Assembly: GCF_007988825.1 (NCBI RefSeq)
Contig: NZ_BJUW01000002.1
Coordinates: forward strand, 1 to 64,000
Reading direction: 5' to 3'
Origin: Microbacterium aerolatum
GTDB taxonomy: Bacteria; Actinomycetota; Actinomycetes; Actinomycetales; Microbacteriaceae
DNA length: 64,000 nt
Shown here: positions 1 to 6,559 of the stretch, piece by piece
How the letters are laid out: each line of letters starts with the position of its first letter
Position numbering within the stretch: position 1 is the first letter of the stretch
Notes under the pieces: model-generated
Told to the model about the DNA's origin: nothing
The model's database searches: none
Seen by the model: the letters and a program-made list of their open reading frames with translations, nothing else
Translations under genes and position numbers: made by a program

Positions 1-205
1 TCCGCCTCATCCGGCCTGTCAAATCGACGCGCCGACCGGATCTGAGATCCGCTGCGCGGTCGAGATGAACCGCAGAAGAGGTGGAAGCTCCCAGTCTAGA
101 CGCAAGCGTCCAGATCCTTCAAGTGAAGGAATCGGGAGGTGGTTCTCCGCTTGAGGGGGGTTAGGCTCTGAGCCTTTCCGCTTCCCTGTGGGGCGAACAA
201 GTAAT
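1..205 (-). promoter_or_regulatory. Structured 5' leader, probably of rplJ (L10 leader)
   Basis: No gene is visible in the first 345 bases. Read on the minus strand, this stretch follows a good promoter and carries a run of small hairpins: AGGCT/AGCCT at 163-175, TCCTTCA/TGAAGGA at 115-130, GACGC/GCGTC at 99-110, CTGCG/CGCAG at 52-75 and GGATC/GATCC at 38-50. Downstream of rplKA in actinobacteria the next genes are usually rplJ-rplL, whose mRNA leader binds L10 for autogenous control. The L10-leader identity is inferred from position and structure; rplJ itself lies outside the window. Confidence 0.4.
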
Positions 206-234
206 AACTTACGCGGGATCCGCGGGTCGGGCAA
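206..234 (-). promoter_or_regulatory. Sigma70-type promoter reading off the left edge
   Basis: On the minus strand TTGCCC (234-229) is followed after exactly 17 bases by TAAGTT (211-206). The spacing is optimal and the -35 box is close to consensus. It reads away from rplA towards the window edge, as expected for a separate rplJL transcript. Confidence 0.5.
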
Positions 235-298
235 ATCGAGCGCGTCGCCCTGGCGTGTCGCGCCGGCATCCCCGTCATCGCGGGCCTCCCCGATACGA

Positions 299-333
299 CG
301 AAGGGCTCCCACCATGACGGTGGAAGCCCTTCG
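299..333 (-). terminator. Hairpin terminator after rplA
   Basis: Inverted arms around CGAAGGGCT and AGCCCTTCG, extended by a CCACC/GGTGG pairing, lie 13 bases beyond the rplA stop. There is no U-tract, which is common for actinobacterial terminators. Confidence 0.6.
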
Positions 334-345
334 AAGATGTCAGCG

Positions 346-1032
346 TCAGATGGCGTTGACGTCCAGCGGGATGCCGGGGCCGAACGTGGTCGACACGGCG
401 CCCTTCTGGATGTAACGGCCCTTGGCGCTCGACGGCTTCAGACGAACGATCTCCTCGAGCGCTGCGCCGATGTTCTCGTCGAGCTGCTCAGCGGAGAACG
501 AGGCCTTGCCGACGACGAAGTGCACGTTGGCGTGCTTGTCGACGCGGAACTCGATCTTTCCGCCCTTGATCTCCTCGACGGCCTTGGCCGGGTTCGGAGT
601 CACGGTGCCGGTCTTCGGGTTGGGCATGAGGCCACGGGGGCCGAGCACCTTGCCGAGACGACCGACCTGGCCCATGAGCTCAGGGGTCGAGACTGCCGAG
701 TCGAAGTCGGTCCAGCCGCCGGCGACCTTCTCGATGAGCTCGGCGCCGCCGACCTCATCCGCGCCTGCCGCGATCGCGGCCTCGGCCGCAGGGCCGGTGG
801 CGAACACGATGACGCGTGCGGTCTTACCGGTACCGTGCGGGAGGATGACGGTGCCGCGCACCATCTGGTCCGCCTTGCGCGGGTCGACGGCGAGCTTCAG
901 CGCGACCTCGACGGTCGAGTCGAACTTCGCCGAGCCGGTCTCCTTCGCGAGGGCGACTGCCTCGGTCGGGGTGTAGAAACGGTCTGCCTCGATCTTCGCG
1001 ACGGCAGCCTTGTAAGCCTTGGACTTTGCCAT
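346..1032 (-). CDS. rplA: 50S ribosomal protein L1
   Basis: 228-residue L1, the protein of the mobile L1 stalk of 23S rRNA that helps release E-site tRNA. In many bacteria it also represses its own rplK-rplA mRNA. The protein starts MAKSKAYK, with a GAGGGG ribosome site just upstream, and has the signature [18 protein letters not shown] in its second half. The length is normal for the family. An open frame runs upstream through rplK, but the L1 homology begins at this ATG. It follows rplK by 11 bases and ends at a hairpin terminator, so the two form the classic L11 operon. Confidence 0.97.
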   Translation of the reverse strand: MAKSKAYKAAVAKIEADRFYTPTEAVALAKETGSAKFDSTVEVALKLAVDPRKADQMVRGTVILPHGTGKTARVIVFATGPAAEAAIAAGADEVGGAELIEKVAGGWTDFDSAVSTPELMGQVGRLGKVLGPRGLMPNPKTGTVTPNPAKAVEEIKGGKIEFRVDKHANVHFVVGKASFSAEQLDENIGAALEEIVRLKPSSAKGRYIQKGAVSTTFGPGIPLDVNAI

Positions 1033-1043
1033 GATTATTCCCC

Positions 1044-1475
1044 TCAGCCCTCGACCGTGATGCCCATGGAACGGGCGGTTCCGGCGATGATCTTCGAGGC
1101 GGCCTCGATGTCGTTCGCGTTCAGGTCGGCCTGCTTGGTCTCTGCGATCTGACGGACCTGGTCCTTGGTGATCTTGCCGACCTTGACGGTGTGCGGCGTG
1201 GCCGAAGCCTTCTGCACGCCGGCAGCCTTCTTGATGAGCTCTGCCGCCGGGGGCGTCTTCAGGACGAACGTGAAGCTGCGGTCCTCGTAGACGGTGATCT
1301 CCACCGGGATGACGTTGCCGCGCTGCGACTCGGTCGCGGCGTTGTACGCCTTGCAGAACTCCATGATGTTCACGCCGTGCTGACCGAGCGCGGGGCCGAT
1401 CGGCGGCGCCGGGTTGGCGGCACCGGCGTTGATCTGGAGCTTGATCAGGCCGGTCACCTTCTTCTTGGGTGCCAT
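1044..1475 (-). CDS. rplK: 50S ribosomal protein L11
   Basis: 143-residue L11, which binds helices 43/44 of 23S rRNA in the GTPase-associated centre, contacts EF-G and is needed for RelA activation; it is the thiostrepton site. The N-terminal domain has the proline-rich segment [19 protein letters not shown], and the C-terminal RNA-binding half ends at about residue 140, full length for the family. It is first in a two-gene operon with rplA. Its leader carries a UUCG-type hairpin close to the start codon. Confidence 0.97.
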
Positions 1476-1496
1476 TCTCTGTTCCTCTCATCGAAT

Positions 1497-1597
1497 CGGA
1501 TGCCGAAGCATCCGGTTCTCCCGCGGACCCGGCATCTCCGGGCTGCGGTCGTCTGGGCGCGCGAAGGCGCACAAACCAGGTAAGTCTACCGCATGCA
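1497..1597 (-). promoter_or_regulatory. rplK leader with candidate -10 and tetraloop hairpin
   Basis: Between the nusG terminator and rplK the minus strand has a TAGACT -10-like box (1588-1583) with no convincing -35. Further down, CGGATGC TTCG GCATCCG (1514-1497) forms a 7-bp stem with a stable UUCG tetraloop about 20 bases before the start codon. It could take part in L1/L11 autoregulation; that role is inferred. Confidence 0.35.
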
Positions 1598-1632
1598 GAA
1601 CGCCCCGCCGGCCGGAGCCGAACGGGGCGTTC
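1598..1632 (-). terminator. Intrinsic terminator after nusG
   Basis: GAACGCCCCG (1598-1607) pairs with CGGGGCGTTC (1623-1632) across a GC-rich loop. The 10-bp stem lies 22 bases after the nusG stop and separates secE-nusG from rplKA. Confidence 0.7.
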
Positions 1633-1653
1633 GTGAAAGCGGATGAGGCTTCG

Positions 1654-2691
1654 TCAGGACATCTTGGTGACCTGGTCGAACGACAGCTCGACCGGGGTCT
1701 CGCGCTCGAACAGGGAGACGAGCACGGTGAGCTTGCCGCTCTCGGGCTTGATCTCGCTGATCGAACCGGGCAGGCCCGCGAACGAACCCTCCTTGATCGT
1801 GATGGTCTCGCCGATCTCGAAGTCGACCTCGGCCGGCACGGTCCTCGCGACGGCGACGCCGCCCTTGGACTGCACGTTCTTCGCCGTCGGGATGTCCTTG
1901 ACCTCGACGAGCGCCTTGAGCATGTTGAACGCCTCTTCGAAGCGCAGCGGCGTCGGGTTGTGGGCGTTGCCCACGAAGCCGGTCACGCCAGGCGTGTGGC
2001 GGACGACGGACCAGGTGTCTTCATTGAGTTCCATGCGCACCAGCACGTAGCCGGGGATGCGCACGCGGGTGACCATCTTGCGCTGGCCGTTCTTGATCTC
2101 GACGACGTCCTCCATCGGGACCTCGACCTGGTAGATGTCGTCCTCGACCTCGAGCGTCGACTTGCGCTGCTCGATGTTGGCCTTCACCTTGCGCTCGAAT
2201 CCGGCGTAGGAGTGGATGACGTACCACTTGCCGGGAAGCATGCGCAGATCCATGCGGAAGGCCTCGTACGGGTCCTCTTCGGCGTCGTCGGATGCCTCGG
2301 CGGCGTCGGATGCTGCGGCATCCTCCTCGCCGTTCACGTCGGGGCCGTCGTAGGGGGCGACCTCGTCGGCCGCTGCGGCCTCGATGTCTGCGGCCTCTTC
2401 GGCCGTCGAGTCGTTCAGGACCTCTGCGGCAGCTTCAGTCTCTGCCGTCTCGTCCAGGTTGAGAGCGTCATTCACGATCGCGTCCGCCTCCGGGTCGTCG
2501 ATGTCGATGTCTTCCGTGCCTTCCTCGTCCGCCTCACCGTCGCCGCCCTCGACGTGGACCGCCTCGTGCTCGGCAGCGGAGGACGCCTTCTCCTCGGCGG
2601 AGAGGACATTGCCCTCCTGCGCCTCGTCGTCCTCGCTGGACTGCTCCGCGGCGGTCGCCCAGTCGGCGTCGTCGGAATATCGTTCAGACAC
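1654..2691 (-). CDS. nusG: Transcription termination/antitermination factor NusG with long acidic N-terminus
   Basis: The last ~170 residues are NusG: an NGN domain beginning at the WYVIHSY segment, then a C-terminal KOW domain with the VRVIVG-like core (FAGLPGSISEI). NusG binds RNA polymerase and couples it to Rho or to ribosomal S10. The first ~165 residues are a low-complexity Glu/Asp/Ala tail, so the protein is about twice the length of E. coli NusG. I chose the GTG at 2691 because GGAAAG sits seven bases upstream of it; an ATG five codons earlier (2706) is possible. It follows secE by 44 bases and ends at a hairpin. Confidence 0.93.
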   Translation of the reverse strand: MSERYSDDADWATAAEQSSEDDEAQEGNVLSAEEKASSAAEHEAVHVEGGDGEADEEGTEDIDIDDPEADAIVNDALNLDETAETEAAAEVLNDSTAEEAADIEAAAADEVAPYDGPDVNGEEDAAASDAAEASDDAEEDPYEAFRMDLRMLPGKWYVIHSYAGFERKVKANIEQRKSTLEVEDDIYQVEVPMEDVVEIKNGQRKMVTRVRIPGYVLVRMELNEDTWSVVRHTPGVTGFVGNAHNPTPLRFEEAFNMLKALVEVKDIPTAKNVQSKGGVAVARTVPAEVDFEIGETITIKEGSFAGLPGSISEIKPESGKLTVLVSLFERETPVELSFDQVTKMS

Positions 2692-2735
2692 GTTGTTTCT
2701 TTCCATTCAGTGCGGTGGAACCGCGGGAGCGTCGC

Positions 2736-2999
2736 TTACTGCGGCACTCCGAAGACCTGCGCCGTCAACCACGAGAAGGCGGTGTCCAGACCGTACACGA
2801 AAGCCATCACGATCACCACGAAGACCAGCACGACTCCGGTGAACTTGAACAGCTCCTTGCGGGTCGGAGTGACGACCTTGCGCAGCTCTCCGATGACCTG
2901 GCGGAAGAACAGTGCGATGCGGCCGAAGAAGCCGAGCCTCTTCACACCGGCGGCGCCGCCTGCCGCGACGATCTCGCCGCGCGGTTCGTCCTGATCCAT
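2736..2999 (-). CDS. secE: Preprotein translocase subunit SecE
   Basis: 87-residue SecE of the SecYEG channel. An amphipathic stretch (FFRQVIGELRKVVTPTRKEL, about residues 31-50) leads into a single C-terminal membrane helix (VVLVFVVIVMAFVYGL), the short actinobacterial form. It lies between tRNA-Trp (40 bases upstream) and nusG, the standard tRNA-Trp, secE, nusG order, and all three are probably co-transcribed. Confidence 0.95.
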   Translation of the reverse strand: MDQDEPRGEIVAAGGAAGVKRLGFFGRIALFFRQVIGELRKVVTPTRKELFKFTGVVLVFVVIVMAFVYGLDTAFSWLTAQVFGVPQ

Positions 3000-3039
3000 C
3001 CTGAATGTACCTTTCGTGGGCCAGCGTGGCGCTGACGCG

Positions 3040-3112
<73 letters not shown>

Positions 3113-3190
3113 AGAGTCCGTAAGGACCCTGGGTCTGCGTTCCCGCCGCACCCGAAGGCACGGGAAAAGAATGCAGACAACTGCCTGTCC

Positions 3191-3220
3191 AGTGTACGGC
3201 ATGCCACGGGCGCGGGCGAA
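3191..3220 (-). promoter_or_regulatory. Candidate promoter for tRNA-Trp-secE-nusG
   Basis: On the minus strand TTCGCC (3220-3215) lies 18 bases before TACACT (3196-3191), a good -10. Transcription would begin about 70 bases upstream of the tRNA. Confidence 0.45.
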
Positions 3221-3241
3221 CCGGCACCGGGCACCGGCCCG

Positions 3242-3997
3242 TCATCCCATGGCGTCGTCGAGCTCGCCGGCGTCGGCGCGGAGCCGTTCGCCGGCCGTCT
3301 CCATGTGCACGGCCATCGCACTTGCGGCGGCGTCGGCGTCGCCGGCGCGTACCGCCTCGAGAACAGCGCCATGCTCTGCGATCGCACGGTCAGCATGGGT
3401 GCGATCGTGCACGGCACGATCGTCGTAGACCTGCAGCAGCGACCGGATCACGTGGATGTGATCGGTCAGCGTCTCGTTGCCGGCGGCTTCGGCGAGCGCG
3501 TGATGGAAATCCAGATCCGCCCTGGCGAGGGCGCCGAACTCGGTCACCGCCGCCCGCATCCGTTCGACGCTCCGATCGAGCCGCGAGATGATGCCGGCAT
3601 CCGCCCTCACCGCGGCAAGCCGGGCGATGTGGATCTCCAGCCCCGCGCGAACCTCGATCAGCTGCGCCGTCCGGCGCTCCCCGATCAGCAGTCCCCACCT
3701 CAGCGTCTGCGGCAGCAGCTCACTCGCGGAGCCACGCAGATACGTGCCTGACCCCGGACGCACATCGACGATACCGAGGATCTCCAGCGCGGCCAGCGCC
3801 TCGCGCACCGCAGAACGGCCCACTCCGAGCGCCGCGGCGAGGTGACGCTCCGGCGGAAGCCTGGTGCCTGCGGCGACCGAGCCGCTCGTGAACAGATCCA
3901 TCAGCTGGCGCGCGACCTCGGACACAGGGGTGCCGGAAGGGAGCGGGCTGATCGCGGCGGCGATGTCATCCACGCGGTCGCCAGAGTAAGCGGGCAT
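3242..3997 (-). CDS. GntR/FadR-family transcriptional regulator (FCD domain)
   Basis: 251 residues. A winged helix-turn-helix occupies about 25-95 (PPERHLAAALGVGRSAVREALAALE, the FadR-type signature), followed by an all-helical FCD ligand domain with the His/Asp metal-ligand pattern (DLDFHHALAEAAGN, then EHGAVLEAVRAGD). FCD domains usually bind small organic acids or sugar acids. The gene is divergent from the oiaC-apnO-SDR-apnL operon, and a palindrome typical of FadR-type operators lies between them (4034-4049). It is therefore the likely local repressor, perhaps answering to apionate or a later intermediate; the ligand is not shown by the sequence. Confidence 0.88.
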   Translation of the reverse strand: MPAYSGDRVDDIAAAISPLPSGTPVSEVARQLMDLFTSGSVAAGTRLPPERHLAAALGVGRSAVREALAALEILGIVDVRPGSGTYLRGSASELLPQTLRWGLLIGERRTAQLIEVRAGLEIHIARLAAVRADAGIISRLDRSVERMRAAVTEFGALARADLDFHHALAEAAGNETLTDHIHVIRSLLQVYDDRAVHDRTHADRAIAEHGAVLEAVRAGDADAAASAMAVHMETAGERLRADAGELDDAMG

Positions 3998-4029
3998 GAA
4001 TTCAACCTAGCCTCAGACAGCTCCGACTC

Positions 4030-4058
4030 TTGCAATTGGTCAACCGATTTGCCAAACT
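4030..4058 (+). promoter_or_regulatory. Promoter with GntR-type operator in its spacer
   Basis: TTGCAA (4030-4035) and CAAACT (4053-4058) are 17 bases apart. Almost the whole spacer is the imperfect palindrome AATTGGT-CA-ACCGATT (4034-4049, one mismatched pair), which has the TTGGTNNACCRA form bound by FadR-subfamily regulators. A TTGACC box on the other strand (4043-4038) lies inside the same site, so the regulator may also control itself. Confidence 0.5.
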
Positions 4059-4103
4059 CGTCTCAACTCACTTGCCCGGTGATCGAGAAGAGGAGCTCAC
4101 GGC

Positions 4104-4121
4104 ATGGAACGACGTCGATGA
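4104..4121 (+). other. Five-codon minicistron (MERRR) coupled to the next gene
   Basis: AGGAG (4091-4095) is ideally spaced (8 bases) for the ATG at 4104. That ATG opens only five codons (Met-Glu-Arg-Arg-Arg, CGA-CGT-CGA) before TGA at 4119-4121. The stop overlaps the ATG of the following gene (4118) as ATGA. The next gene has no closer ribosome site, so it may be translated by reinitiation. This could be chance. Confidence 0.35.
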
Positions 4122-4912
4122 TCGGACTCGGCAGCTACGCGTACTTCTGGCAGCATTCCGACCGTGCGCCCGAGCCGCTGAGCCTCATCGGTGCACTGGA
4201 GGACGCACGGAGCCTCGGGGTGACGCTGTTCCAGATCTGCGACTACGCGCCCCTTGAGCAGATGAGCCCGGCGGCGCTGCGCGATGCCGCCCGTGTCGCG
4301 CGGGAGCTCGGCATCGTGATCGAGCTCGGGACGAAGGGGACAGCACCGGAGCATCTGCGCACGTTCCTGCGTCTTGCGGAGGCCTTCGACGCCGAGCTCG
4401 TCCGGAGCATGCTCCACAGCACCGGGCCCTCTCCGGATCTCAGCGAGTCGGAGAAACAGCTGCGCGAGGTGATGCCGGCGTATGAGAGGGCGGGCGTCAC
4501 ACTCGCGCTCGAGACCTACGAGCAGGTCGCCACCGCTGAGCTCGTCGGCGTCGTTGAGAGGGTGGACAGCCTCCGGCTCGGCATCTGCCTCGATCCGGCG
4601 AACGTCGTCGCGCGACTCGAGTCACCCCACGCGTGCATCGAGCAGGCATCAGCGCTCACCAGGAACGTGCACGTGAAGGATTTCGCCTTCGCGCGCCAGC
4701 CCGGCTGGGTCGGCTTCACCTACAGCGGTGCCCCCATGGGGTCTGGCCTGCACGACTACCCTCACCTGCTGGCGACCGTGCGCCCCCGCGAGCGCGGGAT
4801 CAACGAGATCGTCGAGCACTGGCTGCCGTGGCAGGGCGACGCAGAGACCACCATCCGAACCGAGCGGGAATGGACCCGCATCGCCCTTGAGCACCTGAGG
4901 AGCACACTATGA
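4118..4912 (+). CDS. Xylose-isomerase-like TIM barrel protein; probable 3-oxo-isoapionate decarboxylase (OiaC-type)
   Basis: 264-residue sugar phosphate isomerase/epimerase-family TIM barrel (IGLGSYAYFW start; metal-ligand type segments LALETYEQ, LGICLDPANV, NVHVKDFAF, INEIVEHWLPW). Members do isomerase, epimerase, dehydratase or decarboxylase chemistry, so family alone does not fix the reaction. The neighbours are an ApnO-like oxidoisomerase and an ApnL-like lactonase, and the facing operon encodes L-erythrulose utilisation. In the known apiose pathway OiaC links these by decarboxylating 3-oxo-isoapionate to L-erythrulose, and it is this kind of protein, so that role is inferred. The start is taken at 4118; a GTG in frame at 4079 has no ribosome site. 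It overlaps the next gene by 4 bases. Confidence 0.7.
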   Translation: MIGLGSYAYFWQHSDRAPEPLSLIGALEDARSLGVTLFQICDYAPLEQMSPAALRDAARVARELGIVIELGTKGTAPEHLRTFLRLAEAFDAELVRSMLHSTGPSPDLSESEKQLREVMPAYERAGVTLALETYEQVATAELVGVVERVDSLRLGICLDPANVVARLESPHACIEQASALTRNVHVKDFAFARQPGWVGFTYSGAPMGSGLHDYPHLLATVRPRERGINEIVEHWLPWQGDAETTIRTEREWTRIALEHLRSTL

Positions 4913-5757
4913 GCCACACGATCGCCGTCATCGGAGCGGGCGGAAAGATGGGCATGCGCGTGTCCGACAACCTCGCGAAGACCTCCCACGTCGTCTGGTA
5001 CGTGGAGAACTCCCCCGCAGGCCGGCAGCGCACGATCGGCGCGGGCCGCGAGCTGACCGATGCGTCCGCCGCCGTCGCCGACGCCGACATCGTCGTACTC
5101 GCCGTTCCCGACCTCGCACTGGGGCCGGTGACCGCCGAGCTCGTGCCGCAGCTGAAGTCGGGTGCGATCGTGCTCACGCTGGATCCGGCCGCCGCGTACG
5201 CAGGGCTTCTCACCACCCGTGAGGACGTCATCCAGGCCGTCGCGCACCCGTGCCACCCCTCGATCTTCCTGCAGCGCGAGACGCCGGAGCAGTGGGCCGA
5301 CACCTTCGGCGGCATCGCCGCCCCTCAGGACGCGATCGCGGCGATCGAGAGCGACGATGCATCCAAGAAGGCGATCGTGGAGCAGACCGTGCGCGCCATC
5401 TACGCCCCGGTCATCGACGTGCACTGGGTGACGATCAAGCAGCTCGCCCAGCTCGAGCCGACCCTCGTGGAGACCGTCGCCTGCATGATCGGCGCGCTCC
5501 TGAACGAGGCACTCGACGAGACAGTGAAGACCATGGGCGTTCCGGAGGCGGCTGCCCGCAGCATCCTGTACGGTCACACCCAGGTGGCGCTGGCCAACGG
5601 ACTGCGCGGTGACAACCCGTTCAGCGACGCATGCCTGATCGCGATGGACTACGGCAGGGAGAGCATCATCAAGGACGACTGGAAGAAGATCTTCCGCGAC
5701 GACGAACTCGACAAGAACCTCGCGCGAATGCTGCACCTCGACCGGATCGAGCGCTGA
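4909..5757 (+). CDS. apnO: NAD-dependent oxidoreductase, D-apionate oxidoisomerase (ApnO) family
   Basis: 282 residues. An N-terminal Rossmann fold with GAGGKMG (residues 9-15) binds NAD(P), followed by an all-helical phosphogluconate-dehydrogenase-like C-terminal domain (ETVACMIGALLNEALDET and beyond). This two-domain architecture is that of the D-apionate oxidoisomerase family, which oxidises and rearranges D-apionate to 3-oxo-isoapionate. HPCHPSIF (about 110-117) lies at the expected active cleft. GAGGAG precedes the ATG, which overlaps the oiaC-like stop by 4 bases, so the two are translationally coupled. An alternative is a dehydrogenase for another branched or linear aldonate. The apnL-like gene in the same operon supports the apionate reading. 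Confidence 0.75.
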   Translation: MSHTIAVIGAGGKMGMRVSDNLAKTSHVVWYVENSPAGRQRTIGAGRELTDASAAVADADIVVLAVPDLALGPVTAELVPQLKSGAIVLTLDPAAAYAGLLTTREDVIQAVAHPCHPSIFLQRETPEQWADTFGGIAAPQDAIAAIESDDASKKAIVEQTVRAIYAPVIDVHWVTIKQLAQLEPTLVETVACMIGALLNEALDETVKTMGVPEAAARSILYGHTQVALANGLRGDNPFSDACLIAMDYGRESIIKDDWKKIFRDDELDKNLARMLHLDRIER

Positions 5758-5758
5758 G

Positions 5759-6514
5759 ATGAGTCGACTCGAGGGCAGGACGGCACTGATCACCGGTGCC
5801 GGCACAGGGATCGGCCGGGCCGTCGCCGAGCGCTTCGCACGCGAGGGGGCCAGGGTCGTCATCGCCGACAAGGACGCCGACGCCGCGTCGGCGGTCACGG
5901 CATCCATCGGCGCGGCGGCACGCGCGGCCGTCGTGGACATCTCGGACGAGGCGTCGGTCGAGACGGCCTTCGGCGATCTCGTCGCCGCCGGGTGGAGCCC
6001 GGACGTCGTCGTGGCGAATGCCGGCGTGCAGCTGTTCGGTCAGGATGCCAGGGCTGGTGACCTCGACCTCGATGTCTGGCGCCGCACGATCGACATCAAC
6101 CTCACCGGCACCTTCCTCACCGTCAAGCACGCTGTCAGGGCGATGCTCGGCTCAGGCGGCGGCTCCATCATCCTCACCGGCAGCCCGACGGGCATCCGCG
6201 GGGAGGGCAGCGAGTTCACCGCGTACTCGACGTCGAAAGCAGGCATCCACGGGTTGGCGCGCACGGTCGCCGCCGCGTATGCGCGGGACGGCATCCGGGT
6301 CAACGCCGTCGTCCCCGCCTACACGGAGACGGGTCTCGTCACCTCGATCTCAGCCGATCCGGAGGCCAGGGCCGCCATCGTCAGCCGCATCCCCGCCGGA
6401 CGCGCGGGTACCCCCGCCGACATCGAGGGCATCATGGTGTTCCTCGCCGGCGATGATGCCGCGTTCGCCACCGGCGCGCTCTTCGCGGTCGACGGCGGCA
6501 TGTCCACGCTCTGA
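5759..6514 (+). CDS. SDR-family oxidoreductase, possible apiose (sugar) 1-dehydrogenase
   Basis: 251-residue classical short-chain dehydrogenase: cofactor motif TGAGTGIG (12-19), NAG at about 86-88, catalytic Ser in LTGSPTG, and YSTSK. ADKDAD after the second strand suggests NAD rather than NADP preference (Asp at the end of beta-2). It starts one base after the apnO-like stop, so it is certainly in the operon. Known apiose pathways use a Gfo/Idh/MocA-type dehydrogenase (ApsD) to make apionolactone, and none is present here. This SDR could fill that step, since SDRs oxidise many aldoses to lactones, or it could act on another polyol. Substrate is inferred. Confidence 0.8.
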   Translation: MSRLEGRTALITGAGTGIGRAVAERFAREGARVVIADKDADAASAVTASIGAAARAAVVDISDEASVETAFGDLVAAGWSPDVVVANAGVQLFGQDARAGDLDLDVWRRTIDINLTGTFLTVKHAVRAMLGSGGGSIILTGSPTGIRGEGSEFTAYSTSKAGIHGLARTVAAAYARDGIRVNAVVPAYTETGLVTSISADPEARAAIVSRIPAGRAGTPADIEGIMVFLAGDDAAFATGALFAVDGGMSTL

Positions 6515-6559
6515 CCGACGCGCGCTCGATCGACGTTCGATCATCACAGGGGAGACAGC

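Noticed and set aside
346..1572. 408-codon frame that would fuse an extension to L1
   Set aside because: The upstream part overlaps rplK in another frame; L1 starts at 1032 with its own ribosome site.
1414..2994. Long plus-strand open frame opposite nusG and secE
   Set aside because: It is antisense to clear nusG and secE sequence and shows Arg/Asp/Leu-biased composition typical of frame shadows in high-GC DNA.
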